DNA from: Desulfobacter curvatus DSM 3379
GTDB lineage: Bacteria; Desulfobacterota; Desulfobacteria; Desulfobacterales; Desulfobacteraceae
Length of the DNA: 56,508 nucleotides
Direction of reading: 5' to 3'
NCBI RefSeq assembly: GCF_000373985.1
Contig: NZ_KB893056.1
Location: 1-56,508, forward strand
The position numbers and the translations under genes are program-made. Every line of letters starts with the position of its first letter. Position 1 is the first letter of the stretch. The notes below the pieces were generated by a model. It was not told the origin of the DNA and searched no databases. It saw nothing but the letters and a program-made list of their open reading frames with translations. Positions 8,394 to 18,486 of the stretch are shown in pieces.

Positions 8394-9050
8394 TCAACGG
8401 TTTCCAATCATTTTGCAAAATGTGCGTTTGAAAAAACCAGGATACAATTGTTTGCGTAACTTTTGTACCATTGGATAATCGTATGCAATTTCAGCAATAC
8501 TTTTATAATACTGTTCCGCAAGTTCCTTTTTTCCCGTTTTTAAAAAATATATCCCAATAAACGCCATGAAATTAGCAACTTCCGTTAAATGAAATTTTTT
8601 GCGTTTTGGGTATAGCAGTTTTAAGTCAAATTTATGGTCAAATATTTCTGCAATTTTTTCATAACTCCCTTGCTGGGCAAATAACTCGGCATAATTCAGC
8701 CGTGCAAACAGATAATCAGGATTGAGTTTATAATTTTTCTTGATAGCCTCTTGGTATTTTTCCTTATCGCCTGACCGAGAGTATGCTGCGCTAAGATAGT
8801 TATACAGCACCGGCACTTTGGGATATTTTTCAATTAGAGCCTCTAAATCCGATATCACTGTTTGATCAGGCTTTTCTTGTACAAGATCATAAAGGTCATC
8901 AATCTTATCCTTTATATGATCGGGCAATCTCATATAATGCCTGTCATGAATAGGTTCCATTGTAATCTCATATTCAAGCAATTTGAAATGTTGAGACCTT
9001 CTTTCCTTTAGGTGGGAACGTGTCTTTTTGTTTTTTCTTCTGTTCGACAA
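8394..9050 (-). CDS. TPR-like hypothetical protein
   Basis: The protein (about 218 aa) is helical and contains tetratricopeptide-like repeats around residues 75-200, with recognisable patterns such as LYNYLSAAYSRSGD and ARLNYAELFAQQG. The N-terminus is very basic (SNRRKNKKTR). I place the start at the TTG at 9050, because GGAGG lies eight bases upstream; an open frame continues to 9077. There is no signal peptide. TPR proteins mediate protein contacts, and no partner can be named. It follows yccF on the same strand by about 70 bases. Confidence 0.65.
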   Translation of the reverse strand: MSNRRKNKKTRSHLKERRSQHFKLLEYEITMEPIHDRHYMRLPDHIKDKIDDLYDLVQEKPDQTVISDLEALIEKYPKVPVLYNYLSAAYSRSGDKEKYQEAIKKNYKLNPDYLFARLNYAELFAQQGSYEKIAEIFDHKFDLKLLYPKRKKFHLTEVANFMAFIGIYFLKTGKKELAEQYYKSIAEIAYDYPMVQKLRKQLYPGFFKRTFCKMIGNR

Positions 9051-9117
9051 TCCAATATCCTCCATATCCCCAGACAAAAAACACCAGGAAAAACTAAAAA
9101 ACCGCCGGCATTATGTA

Positions 9118-9504
9118 TCAAATCAAAACCGTACGTCTCCCCAAGGGGGCAAAGCATACGGCTGCCAGCCGGAAATGGGCAAACCCGAAAGGGATGCCGA
9201 TAATAGTCATGCAAAGAGAGATTCCGGCTAAGATGTGGGAGATGGCCAGCCATATCCCCGCAAAGACGATCCACAAAATATTCGCCAGGGTCGTGCCGGT
9301 TATCACCTCCTCGCCCACGGCCCGGGCATCCACAAGTGTCTTGCCATAGGGAAAGGCGGCAAAGCCCGCAATTCTAAACGCAGCCCAGCCAAAGGGAATC
9401 CCCACAACCGTAAGCATCAGAATACAGCCGGTGAAAATCCATAAAAGGCCCGCAGCCCATCCTCCGCCAAGTACAAACCAGAGCAGATTCAACAAAAAGG
9501 TCAT
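9118..9504 (-). CDS. yccF: YccF domain inner-membrane protein
   Basis: The 128-aa protein has the twofold YccF repeat: two similar halves each with a hydrophobic hairpin and a VGIPFGxAxFR / IGIPFGFAHFR signature, and the C-terminal PLGRR. Function is unknown in the family. A strong AGGAGG lies five to six bases upstream of the ATG. The start is only 15 bases from the recB stop, so it is probably translated from the recCB message. Confidence 0.88.
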   Translation of the reverse strand: MTFLLNLLWFVLGGGWAAGLLWIFTGCILMLTVVGIPFGWAAFRIAGFAAFPYGKTLVDARAVGEEVITGTTLANILWIVFAGIWLAISHILAGISLCMTIIGIPFGFAHFRLAAVCFAPLGRRTVLI

Positions 9505-9519
9505 TGTTCCTCCTGAGAT

Positions 9520-12500
9520 TTAGGATAAAAGTGTTCTCAACCGTTTCATAAACTCATTGCCGGGCCTGTGAAAATAGATCCCGGTATTTTTGTCCTTAGC
9601 CATCCCCCGGATAAACAGGTAAAAGACGCCGCCAAAATGGTCCTTATAATTATAATCTTCCAGGCGCAACTGTAAATACCTGTCCAGGGCCGCAAGGTAA
9701 AGGGTATATTGCAGGATGTAATCGTGACTGATCATGGCCGCGGTCACAGCTGCAGGATTATAGTCACTGAAACAAGGCCCCAGGTAATTGGACTTGTAAT
9801 CCAGGATATACCATTGGTCTTCATGGCAGACCACAAGATCGATGAATCCTTTTAAAAACCCTTTAAACCCGGATACCCGCATGGACGACACTCTGGCACC
9901 ATATCCGGCGATTTTCTGATTTTCTTCAACGGTTTCAAACTGTTCAAACAGCTTGCCAAGGGCCGGCAAACTGAACCTGTCCAGGGTGATATTAAATTCC
10001 ATCTCCACCAGCCGATGGTTCAACGTAATCTGATCCAGGGAAAAACACCGCCCCTGCCCCGTATCAAGGGGGGCGGATAAAACGCCCTTAAACGCATCGC
10101 AGATATCCGGAACTGCCTTGGGCATAGCAAATCCAAACCGGTCAAGGTTGCCGGCAACAGAGGGCTCAATGGTGGCGGGATTACAAAAATCAATTTCTTC
10201 AAATACCTTATGGAAAAAATCGCCTGCCCCCGGCCCCTTGGGAAAGGTGGACAAAGGCACAATATCCATGGCAGGTGCAGCATCGGTCAAAAAAAGATCG
10301 GGATTCGGCTCCTGCCGCTCCTTTTGCCCATCCTGCACAGGATCATGGCTTTGCCCTGCAGCAAGGGCGGAATAGCTTGATACCCGCCATACAGGGGAAA
10401 TCTTCCGGGTCATGCTTCTTGGGGAAAAACCCGTATCCCGGACCGTTTGATTATCAAAGACGCCGTCGGGCAGGGCATCGGGTTCAATTATGACGACGTC
10501 GATGCTTTGGTCTAATTTCTTATTCAATGGTTCAAGGTCTGTAGACAGAGACTGGTCTTTCCCCAAACCGCCGGGTTGCAAAAGACGCCCTAACGCCGAA
10601 CCTTCAATGCCTGCAAAACCACCCCAGTAGATCCTTACACCGGCCGAAGCCCGGGTCAGGGCCACGTAGAGCAACCGCATATCTTCAGCCGCCGCTTCAT
10701 CCCGGTTCAGCTGCACAGCCCGCTCCCGGTCATCCGAGCCCAAATCCAGCACCAGGGCATGATTCTCTTCCGGGTCATGGAATAAGACAGGAGAACCGCT
10801 ATCCTTTACAGTGCCGGCGTGCCACAAAAAAGGCAGGAACACGATGGGATATTCAAGCCCTTTGCTTTTGTGAATGGTGACGATGGCCACGGCCCGGGCA
10901 TCACTTTCCAGGCGCAGTTCATCAGCGGTCGCCTGCCGGGTCTGCTCAAACAACTGTTTTCGAAACCATTCAATGAGCGTGGCAATCCGGGACGGTGTCT
11001 CCTTGCCCAGGTTCATGGCGGCCTGGGCCAGAAGCTCCTTTAAATGAAACACATTGGTCAGGCCCCGTTCATCCATATGGGCACAAGGGCAAGGCAGCGC
11101 GTCCTCCTGGTATAAAAGGGCGCTGATCATGGCAACAAACCCCTTTTCCTCCCAGATCCGCCTGTAGCCCGCAAACCTGTCCTGCCAGGTGCCTGCGAGG
11201 GTGTCATCGGTATTCATGATTTTTAAAAACGCCTCATCGGCCAGGTATACCGAAGAGACCAAAGCCGCCTTGATCAGCCCCATATCCCCGGGGCGCGCCA
11301 CTGCGCAGAGGATGTCATAAAGCTCCCGGGCCTGGATGGAGTCGAAGACCGATCCGGTCTTGGATAAAAAGCAGGGAATACCGCGTTTCACAAGGGCCTT
11401 TTGCACAGCCTCGGCCTGGGAATTGGTACGCACCAGTACGGCCATATCCCCTGGTGTCACGGGGGTTGCCGCACCGTTATCCGCCGAAGCGTCTTTGTCC
11501 CGCAGACAGACATCAGGATTCTTTAAAATGGAAAGCATATCCTTTGCAAAGATCTCTAATATGAGATCCCGGGCATCTGTCTTATTGATTACACCGTTTT
11601 TGTTACCGGGTAATCCTTGTGTATCCACAACCAGAAAGGTGGCCGGCGGCACAGGTATATCGTTGCACACCAGTCGGTCTATGGCAGTTTCGGGTGTTCC
11701 CACAGGCAAAAAAGGAATGAGTTTAAACCCGAATGGATTATCCGTTGATGAAAAGATGGTATTCACGGCCTGCACCATGGCCGGTGCGGAACGGTAATTT
11801 TTTGCCAGGGTAAAACTTTGGTCACAGGCCCTTGACGCAGTCATATAGGTAAAAATATCACCGCCCCTGAAACCGTAGATAGCCTGTTTGGGATCGCCGA
11901 TCATAAAAAATGGCGTGCCTGGGTCTGAAAACAAAATGGAAAAAATTTTGTACTGGCCCGGGTCCGTGTCCTGGAACTCATCAATGAGACAGGCATGGAA
12001 CCGTTTTCTCACGGCCGTTTTCAATGCATGGCCACCCGGCCCGTCCAGGGCGGCTGCAAGATCATTGATCAAATCATCAAAAAAACAGGCGCCCTGCCCT
12101 TGCTTCATGGCGGCCAGGGCATCGGCATAATCATCAAGAAACAGATATTTTAATGCAATGAGATTTTCAGCTATGGATCGGGACAGATCAAGCAGATGAT
12201 CGCAAAGGTCAAAAAAATCATGGGTCGGCGGGGTATGGCCGGCCTTAGTCTTCTCCGACAGCCGGGTCCGGGTAAATTTATACAGGGCATCGCCTTTTTC
12301 ACTCATGTCAAACAGCAGAGTGGCGCCGCAACTTGTTTCAAATTTCTTTTGGCTGGCACCCAGCCAGTTGGACAGATTCTTTTTATTATAACTTCGTTTG
12401 TCTATCCCGGCATGGGTCTGAATCAGTTCCCGTATGCATTCCAACTCCCGGTTCAGGATTTCTCCTGCCAATTTGACGGTATCGTTGTATTTGTTACAGA

Positions 12501-13155
12501 TTTCTTGAAGTTGCTCCTCTTGAAACACCTGCGGTTCAGGCACCACTTTTATTTCCGGCCGGGACGCAGCCTGAACAAGGCCCTTGCCAAAGGTATCCGG
12601 GGTAATATTATTCCGATCCAAAAAAGATAAAAACAATGGATCCAGATGATTGATACGGCCTGAAAAAAAGTCCCGGACCACCTGGTCGACAAAACCCCGG
12701 TTGTCCACCATAAGTTCTATGTCAAAATGGGCATTGCTTTCAAAGGCATTTTCCCTGAGTACGGAAAAGCAAAACGAGTGGATGGTCATAATGGCGGCCT
12801 GGTCAAAACAGGTCACCGCAAGACGAAGCAACTGACGGATGTGGTCTGCATCCTTTTGTCTTCCCAGAAAACCGGTGAGATCATCCGGCGTGTATTCGTC
12901 ATTTTCCTGGCCGGATAGAACCATCAGGCAGTGAACCAGGCGTTTACGGATTCTTAGTTTCAACTCTGCGGCGGCCGCCTCGGTAAATGTCACCACCAGG
13001 ATGGATTCCACCTTATACCCCATGGCCACCAACCGTACAAACAGCGTGGTGATGGTATATGTCTTTCCGGTTCCTGCACTGGCTTCGATCAAGCTGATCT
13101 TTTCAAGATCCAGGGCAAAGGGGTCAAGGGGCAACGGCACAGCAGGTCTGTTCAT
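9520..13155 (-). CDS. recB: Exodeoxyribonuclease V beta subunit RecB
   Basis: At 1211 aa it has the usual RecB size. A UvrD-type SF1A helicase begins with Walker A ASAGTGKT (residues 25-32). It continues with the motif with EFQDTDPGQY, GDPKQAIYGFRGGD, and VAIVTIHKSKGLEYPIVFLP. The C-terminal nuclease domain has ILDYKSNYLG and the QYTLYLAAL...HFGGVFYLFIRGM end. It resects double-strand breaks together with RecC. Its ATG overlaps the recC stop by four bases (ATGA), so the two are translationally coupled. No recD follows; yccF comes next. Confidence 0.95.
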   Translation of the reverse strand: MNRPAVPLPLDPFALDLEKISLIEASAGTGKTYTITTLFVRLVAMGYKVESILVVTFTEAAAAELKLRIRKRLVHCLMVLSGQENDEYTPDDLTGFLGRQKDADHIRQLLRLAVTCFDQAAIMTIHSFCFSVLRENAFESNAHFDIELMVDNRGFVDQVVRDFFSGRINHLDPLFLSFLDRNNITPDTFGKGLVQAASRPEIKVVPEPQVFQEEQLQEICNKYNDTVKLAGEILNRELECIRELIQTHAGIDKRSYNKKNLSNWLGASQKKFETSCGATLLFDMSEKGDALYKFTRTRLSEKTKAGHTPPTHDFFDLCDHLLDLSRSIAENLIALKYLFLDDYADALAAMKQGQGACFFDDLINDLAAALDGPGGHALKTAVRKRFHACLIDEFQDTDPGQYKIFSILFSDPGTPFFMIGDPKQAIYGFRGGDIFTYMTASRACDQSFTLAKNYRSAPAMVQAVNTIFSSTDNPFGFKLIPFLPVGTPETAIDRLVCNDIPVPPATFLVVDTQGLPGNKNGVINKTDARDLILEIFAKDMLSILKNPDVCLRDKDASADNGAATPVTPGDMAVLVRTNSQAEAVQKALVKRGIPCFLSKTGSVFDSIQARELYDILCAVARPGDMGLIKAALVSSVYLADEAFLKIMNTDDTLAGTWQDRFAGYRRIWEEKGFVAMISALLYQEDALPCPCAHMDERGLTNVFHLKELLAQAAMNLGKETPSRIATLIEWFRKQLFEQTRQATADELRLESDARAVAIVTIHKSKGLEYPIVFLPFLWHAGTVKDSGSPVLFHDPEENHALVLDLGSDDRERAVQLNRDEAAAEDMRLLYVALTRASAGVRIYWGGFAGIEGSALGRLLQPGGLGKDQSLSTDLEPLNKKLDQSIDVVIIEPDALPDGVFDNQTVRDTGFSPRSMTRKISPVWRVSSYSALAAGQSHDPVQDGQKERQEPNPDLFLTDAAPAMDIVPLSTFPKGPGAGDFFHKVFEEIDFCNPATIEPSVAGNLDRFGFAMPKAVPDICDAFKGVLSAPLDTGQGRCFSLDQITLNHRLVEMEFNITLDRFSLPALGKLFEQFETVEENQKIAGYGARVSSMRVSGFKGFLKGFIDLVVCHEDQWYILDYKSNYLGPCFSDYNPAAVTAAMISHDYILQYTLYLAALDRYLQLRLEDYNYKDHFGGVFYLFIRGMAKDKNTGIYFHRPGNEFMKRLRTLLS

Positions 13156-16100
13156 GATATTAAATGTTCCAGCATGGGCCTGAACACGGCAAGGCCTGCA
13201 TCCAGCACCTTGGAATGTTCAAGGGTTGACGGATCGGAAAAGGGATTGTCCTGCCCAAAAACAAGGGCGGTGTACCGGTTAAAACTTTCCCCGGTTGAAT
13301 TAAAACTGTTGTACCACAAACCGGCACATTTATTTAAGGCCTTTGCCAGAGAGGGTGCCGACAGGTCATAGTCCCGTGAGGACAAATCCGAAACCAACTG
13401 GAAACAAAGATCCGTAAAAAAGGGGAAAACCCTTGCCTGTCCATCCAGGTAATATCCGGCCAAATCCAAAAGCAATTCCTGGGCCCGGGGTTTTCCTTGA
13501 ACAGAACAAAATTCAAACTTCACCACAGGCTTGCGGCCCTTGGGGTCCTGGCCAATCATCACGGTGGTGCCGCCATGGCCTTCAACACAAGAATAGGCCA
13601 GATGCATAATCCACTGGGTCAGCAGCCGGGACGGGTTCAGTTTACCAAAGCCTGTCACGACCCGGCCCGGGTCATACACATCGGTCACCCGGCCTGTGAT
13701 GCAGCAGGAATCTGTTTGTAAATACAAGTCAAGTGTGCTTGGGGCTGCGTCCGGAATTTCATTTTGGGCCAGATGTTTCACAGGTTCTGCAAGCCCATTG
13801 ATTCTGGCCCATTCCTGTTCGCCTTTGGTGCCAAAGGGCAGCCGGCCCTGGGCTTTAACCATGGGGTAAAGATCAAAACCTTCACGGTTCTCAACAGCCA
13901 GGTTCCCCAACTGGTAAAGGGACAGTCCGGACAGCTTGAAAGGTTCGCGTTCATCGGGTATCTGTCCCGGTTCCGGATAGACCGCGCCCAGGGTTCCGGT
14001 GACATAATATTGGACAGGATGCCTGAAAAAAGAGATGAGATCGGAAAGTGCAATCACGGGTATCTCTTCCGAATTGTGTTGCAGCAGGACGTTGTCACCG
14101 TCCGGGGCCCGGAAGCAAGAAGAAGATGCTGCGATATCATCCCCATTATTTCTGATACTTTGGCTGCTGCAGATCCGGCACTGGGCATTTGAATAGGAAA
14201 AATATCCGGGGCCACGGGTATCAGAAAAATAGAGCGGACTGAACGGGTGCAACGGATGGGCAAACTGCCATTGGAACCCCTGGGGAAAGGCAAAGCTGTT
14301 TTCTACGGTATCAATTAATTCAGCCACAGGCGAGGAAACGGGGACAGGCAAGTTGTCACTGATGCGCATGCCGGTATAGGTAATGATAATCTTGAGACGT
14401 GCGCACAGCAACGCCTCCAGAAAAAGCTCACAATCCTCCTGACGTTCCTGCTTGTCCCCGAGCCTGGGATTTTGGCGGATCAGGTCAAATCCGGGGGAGC
14501 TGCCTGCCCTGGGAAAATTTTGGGCATCCATGCCCATCAGGCAGACAAGCTTGAACGGAATGCTGCGCATGGGCATAAGATTACAGAATGTGATCCCCCC
14601 GGAAAGGAAACTGCCCTGGGAAATATTCACATCAAGCTTGGCGGTCAGAGCCAGGCGAACAGCCGAAAAAGAGATCGATTTTTCAAACCCGGCCTGGCCG
14701 CCCTGCTTCTCAATATCATCCAGGGCATTGAGCAACACAGCCATATCCCCGTCATTGCCAAGATCCTTTACCAGCATATCCGAAATCATGGTCCGGAACC
14801 GGGTGGCCCATTCCCGGACCGTACCGGGGGAGTCCATCAAATCCAGGGCCTTGAACAAAGAATGAATAAAATGGGCGCATTTTCCTAAAATCTCCCCTTC
14901 CAGCCCTTCAAACCCGTCACAGGGAAGTACATCATTGACAAACTCGGTACTTGCTTCGGGCAGGGCAAACCCTGCCATGAGCCGGTTCAGGCCAAAGGTC
15001 CAGGAATTTTGTTCATAGGGCTGGCCCAAAATTCTTTGGCGGTGGGCACCGTCCTTGCCCCACAAGATTCCGGCACTGTCAAACAGGGCGGAAACAAGAT
15101 CCAGGTCTCCCATGGTCAGGCCGAATTTATCAGCAATGACAGGAGAGGATAAAAGTCCCATGATCTTTGATTTTTCAAGACGCCCTTCTCTCATGTCAAG
15201 GATATCTAAAAAGGCGGAAAGGGTAAGGGATTCGGAACGTCGGCGGCGGTCTGATACGGTAAAAGGCAAACCCGGCGACTGGGAAAACACAGCCTCCAGA
15301 AAAGGGGCATAGGCCTCAATATCCGGCATCATCACCACCACATCATGGGGACAAAGACCAGGATCTTGATTGAATGCATCCAGGATCAGATCCTTGAGCA
15401 CCTGGGCTTCGCGCATGGGTGAATGGCAGGCATGAACGGCCAGGGAATCATCGCCGGGTGAAACAGCCATGGGGGCATCTGCCCTGCCCTTACCCCGCCG
15501 GACAAGATTCAGGATATCGGACTGGACGACCCTGAGCATACAGGCAGGGTCTGGGTCAATGGAATCCTTTTCAGCCGGGTCGGCAAACAGATCACCCAGG
15601 GGCTCGTCATAGTCAAAATTTTCCAACAGCCCCTGAATCTCCCTGCTGCCCTGGCCCAGGGCACCCAGCAGGGGATTACCCTCTTCGGGCAGCTCTGAAA
15701 CGGCCTTGTTTTTCAATGCATCTTTTTCCTGTTGCCGGGGCGACGGCAGATCAAAAAAGAAGTGGTGGGTAGGTGTGAGCAAAAACAAAAAAACATCTAT
15801 ATTTCGGCCCAACATATTAAAAAAGTCCAGAAAAAACGGTGGCATAGCAGAGATCCCGAAAAGGGATATGCGCCGGGGCAGCGCCATGGTATTGCCGGCA
15901 CCGGCTTCAAATGCGGCAACACAGGCCTGCATCTGGTCAGGCAGAGACATGCCTTTTTTGATTAAATTCTGCCACAACACAGCCTGCCACAGGGCATGGG
16001 GATCTTCAGACTTCTGGCTTTCTCCCCTGCCCCAGTCCGCCAGCATGTCCGGACGGTATACCTGGTAATCATCCAAAACAGTTGCAATTCTTCGGCTTAA

Positions 16101-16502
16101 CGCCATGGCCTTGGTGCCGGTGTCGTCATGTTCAAGGTATGTTTGGGGACCCAAAATGCCATTATCGGTCTGGGGCGGTTCCGATGCCTTGTCCATAAGT
16201 GCGTCCAGAACAGCCCAGGCCATCACGTCCCGGTTCAACAAGCCCGATTCAGGCGGGCCCATACCCTGGTGTTCACAGCTAACCTCCCGGATATATTCAA
16301 GCATCTGCCGGGGAAACATGAAACGCACATTGGCGCAAACCCCGAAGTGACGGGCGATCTCCTGGGAAAGCCATTGTTTCATGCCCCTGGACTGGATGCC
16401 GATGAATTCGGGTAAAATGGGATTGCCTGGCCCCTCACCGATTACGGAGCAAAGGGCCCGGGCCAAATTTTCCATGCGGTTGCTTTTGATCAGATTGAGC
16501 AT
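13152..16502 (-). CDS. recC: Exodeoxyribonuclease V gamma subunit RecC
   Basis: The 1116-aa protein matches RecC in length and order: an inactive helicase-like N-terminal region opening with the SNRMENLARAL pattern, a Q-SRGMKQWLSQEIA segment, LTPTHHFFFDLPSP, the VCLMGMDAQNFPR segment, and a C-terminal domain of nuclease-like fold without the catalytic residues. RecC holds the complex together and reads the Chi-type site in known systems. The start at 16502 has only a weak ribosome site, so coupling to the upstream lipoprotein gene (stop at 16521) is likely. Confidence 0.93.
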   Translation of the reverse strand: MLNLIKSNRMENLARALCSVIGEGPGNPILPEFIGIQSRGMKQWLSQEIARHFGVCANVRFMFPRQMLEYIREVSCEHQGMGPPESGLLNRDVMAWAVLDALMDKASEPPQTDNGILGPQTYLEHDDTGTKAMALSRRIATVLDDYQVYRPDMLADWGRGESQKSEDPHALWQAVLWQNLIKKGMSLPDQMQACVAAFEAGAGNTMALPRRISLFGISAMPPFFLDFFNMLGRNIDVFLFLLTPTHHFFFDLPSPRQQEKDALKNKAVSELPEEGNPLLGALGQGSREIQGLLENFDYDEPLGDLFADPAEKDSIDPDPACMLRVVQSDILNLVRRGKGRADAPMAVSPGDDSLAVHACHSPMREAQVLKDLILDAFNQDPGLCPHDVVVMMPDIEAYAPFLEAVFSQSPGLPFTVSDRRRRSESLTLSAFLDILDMREGRLEKSKIMGLLSSPVIADKFGLTMGDLDLVSALFDSAGILWGKDGAHRQRILGQPYEQNSWTFGLNRLMAGFALPEASTEFVNDVLPCDGFEGLEGEILGKCAHFIHSLFKALDLMDSPGTVREWATRFRTMISDMLVKDLGNDGDMAVLLNALDDIEKQGGQAGFEKSISFSAVRLALTAKLDVNISQGSFLSGGITFCNLMPMRSIPFKLVCLMGMDAQNFPRAGSSPGFDLIRQNPRLGDKQERQEDCELFLEALLCARLKIIITYTGMRISDNLPVPVSSPVAELIDTVENSFAFPQGFQWQFAHPLHPFSPLYFSDTRGPGYFSYSNAQCRICSSQSIRNNGDDIAASSSCFRAPDGDNVLLQHNSEEIPVIALSDLISFFRHPVQYYVTGTLGAVYPEPGQIPDEREPFKLSGLSLYQLGNLAVENREGFDLYPMVKAQGRLPFGTKGEQEWARINGLAEPVKHLAQNEIPDAAPSTLDLYLQTDSCCITGRVTDVYDPGRVVTGFGKLNPSRLLTQWIMHLAYSCVEGHGGTTVMIGQDPKGRKPVVKFEFCSVQGKPRAQELLLDLAGYYLDGQARVFPFFTDLCFQLVSDLSSRDYDLSAPSLAKALNKCAGLWYNSFNSTGESFNRYTALVFGQDNPFSDPSTLEHSKVLDAGLAVFRPMLEHLIS

Positions 16503-16520
16503 GGCACTGTCCCAAAACCC

Positions 16521-17000
16521 TTAACGATACATATGATATGGCCCGGATTCAGGCTTGTAGGGGTTGAACACTTTGATCTTATGATTTGCATCATCCACAA
16601 TCACACCTGTGGAATGATAAAAGGAAAACCACACACCGATTGTGTTTCCGGCCGGACCCAAAATGGACCGGGCGTACATTCTGTTCTGGTTGGGTTCCAG
16701 ATGACTTAAATGGTCAATTTTGCGATAAAGGTCAGGCCCGAACTCAATGGGAAACCAGAATTTCGTTTCAAAAGAATAGGCCGGGTCAATACCCACCACG
16801 GCATAGGGCAAATTTTTCCGGCCGCAATAAAAATAGGATAACTGTTCAGGAAGCGTTTTTTCCCGGTACTGTTCCATAAGGTCCGGACTGTGCCTCATGT
16901 GTCCGGCTTTATCAAACCCGCACCCTGCCGGAATGAAAAAAAACACAAAAACCAGGAAGGCCGTCACCTGTAAGCCCAAATTTGTAAAGTTAATTTTCAT
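16521..17000 (-). CDS. Hypothetical lipoprotein
   Basis: This 159-aa protein has a hydrophobic N-terminus ending in a lipobox-like IPAGC at about residues 23-27, so it should be lipid-anchored in the envelope. The mature part is polar with many aromatic residues. I do not recognise a family. GGGAGG lies 11 bases before the ATG. It is placed between apt and recC with short gaps on both sides, so it probably shares their transcript, without a visible functional link. Confidence 0.7.
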   Translation of the reverse strand: MKINFTNLGLQVTAFLVFVFFFIPAGCGFDKAGHMRHSPDLMEQYREKTLPEQLSYFYCGRKNLPYAVVGIDPAYSFETKFWFPIEFGPDLYRKIDHLSHLEPNQNRMYARSILGPAGNTIGVWFSFYHSTGVIVDDANHKIKVFNPYKPESGPYHMYR

Positions 17001-17028
17001 GAATCCGCGCCCTCCCCCGTTCCTTTAT

Positions 17029-17550
17029 TTATTCTCCTTCAAACTCAGTAATACTGAACACAGGACAGCCGGGAATCTGATCCCGGCCCTTAAGATCAGG
17101 CAGTTCCACAACAAAAGCGCATTCCAGCAGATCCGCCCCAAGCTGCTTTACCAGTTTGACCGTAGCGCCCACCGTGCCGCCGGTGGCAATGAGATCGTCC
17201 ACAATGACCACTTTTTCGCCTGGGGTAACAGCATCTTTGTGCATTTCAAGGATGCCTTCCCCATATTCAAGGCTGTAGCTCTGCTCAATGGTTTTATGGG
17301 GCAATTTTCCTTTCTTGCGCACCGGAACAAAACCGATACCAAGGCGATAGGCCACCACAGCACCAAACACAAAGCCTCTGGCATCAATGCCGACCATCTT
17401 GTCAAGATTTTTGTCCTTATAACGGTCATAGAGGATATCACACGAATATCTAAATGCCTTGGGGTCCTGCATCAATGTGGTCAAATCCCTGAAAACAACG
17501 CCTTCGATGGGCCAATCCGGAATGCTTCTGATGTTCTGTTTTAAATCCAT
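17029..17550 (-). CDS. apt: Adenine phosphoribosyltransferase
   Basis: The 173-aa enzyme makes AMP from adenine and PRPP. It shows the type I phosphoribosyltransferase PRPP loop VVIVDDLIATGGT and the family features IPDWPIEGVVFRD near the start, IDARGFVFGA, and RKKGKLPHKT. I chose the ATG at 17550, which has AGGAGA upstream and gives the usual length; the frame stays open further upstream into mtnP but without a ribosome site. It lies 70 bases after mtnP, whose reaction releases adenine from methylthioadenosine, so the two form a salvage pair. Confidence 0.95.
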   Translation of the reverse strand: MDLKQNIRSIPDWPIEGVVFRDLTTLMQDPKAFRYSCDILYDRYKDKNLDKMVGIDARGFVFGAVVAYRLGIGFVPVRKKGKLPHKTIEQSYSLEYGEGILEMHKDAVTPGEKVVIVDDLIATGGTVGATVKLVKQLGADLLECAFVVELPDLKGRDQIPGCPVFSITEFEGE

Positions 17551-17620
17551 TGCCTGTTGATTCTCCTCTACATCCATATATAAAATTACATTAAAGTCCC
17601 AGTAGGTGTTTTCATATTTT

Positions 17621-18394
17621 TTAAGCCGTGAACCTGGGTCCGTCCATGAGCGGTATTTGTGAAACAGCGTTGATGAACAATTGTTTAACATTATCGGCAT
17701 TTTTGTTGAATACGGATAAAATTTCATCCCAGGTGACCGGGGCCTCATCCTGTTTCCAGCAGTCATAATCGGTGGCCATAGCCACGGCGGCGTAGGGGAT
17801 GCCCGCCTCATTAGCCAGCATGGCCTCGGGTGCCGTGGACATATTGATGACATCCGCACCCCACAACCTGAACATCCTGGATTCCGCCACGGTTGAAAAC
17901 CGGGGGCCTTCAATGGTCACCACACATCCCTTGTCATGGACATTCAGTCCAAGATCCGTGGCAGATTTATACAGCACATTGCGCAGGAAGTCATCAAAAG
18001 GGTGGGCCATGGCCGTGTGAACCGCACCGTGTTCAAAAGAATCGGCAAAAGTATTTTTACGAAACCGGGTAAAATCAATGAACTGATCCAGAATCACAAA
18101 ATGGCCCCGGTCGATTTCCTCTCTCAGGCTGCCGCAGGCGGTTGTGGCAATAATATGCGTGGCTCCGGCCTGTTTCAGGGCGTATATATTTGCCCGGTTG
18201 TTCACCTGGGTGGGGCTGTACTGATGCTTGCGCCCGTGTCTTGCCAGAATCAATACCCGGGTATCATTGATCAGACCGGACATGATATCTGATGAAGGCG
18301 TACCATAAGGGGTGTCTACTTCATTTTTTTTACAATTTTCCAGAATATCAGGATCATCCAGTCCTGATCCGCCAATAATGCCGACCCGTATCAT
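17621..18394 (-). CDS. mtnP: S-methyl-5'-thioadenosine phosphorylase
   Basis: The 257-aa protein belongs to the PNP/MTAP phosphorylase family: IGGSGLDDPDIL at the N-terminus, ARHGRKHQYSPTQVNNRAN for phosphate binding, TTACGSLREE, VTIEGPRFST, and NMSTAPEAMLANEAGI. It cleaves methylthioadenosine to adenine and methylthioribose-1-phosphate. The ATG at 18394 has AGGAGA seven bases upstream. Some relatives prefer methylthioinosine; that cannot be excluded. It heads the mtnP-apt-lipoprotein-recC-recB-yccF run. Confidence 0.92.
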   Translation of the reverse strand: MIRVGIIGGSGLDDPDILENCKKNEVDTPYGTPSSDIMSGLINDTRVLILARHGRKHQYSPTQVNNRANIYALKQAGATHIIATTACGSLREEIDRGHFVILDQFIDFTRFRKNTFADSFEHGAVHTAMAHPFDDFLRNVLYKSATDLGLNVHDKGCVVTIEGPRFSTVAESRMFRLWGADVINMSTAPEAMLANEAGIPYAAVAMATDYDCWKQDEAPVTWDEILSVFNKNADNVKQLFINAVSQIPLMDGPRFTA

Positions 18395-18486
18395 ATTCAA
18401 CTCTCCTAAAAAAACCAATCAACAAGACATCTGCGCTATCATATATCCCTTTAGAGATTCAAGCAGGAATTTATCAGAAGGTCTGA

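Noticed and set aside
9008..9274. Minus-strand open frame of 88 codons overlapping yccF
   Set aside because: It is a shifted reading of yccF and the start of the TPR-like gene; both true genes have family matches or good ribosome sites.
13764..14192. Long plus-strand open frames inside recC and recB
   Set aside because: They are antisense shadows of two large, well-recognised genes in G/C-rich codons, without ribosome sites or family features.
17551..17913. An N-terminal extension of apt
   Set aside because: The open frame continues into mtnP antisense-free sequence, but Apt homology and length start at the ATG at 17550, which has a ribosome site.
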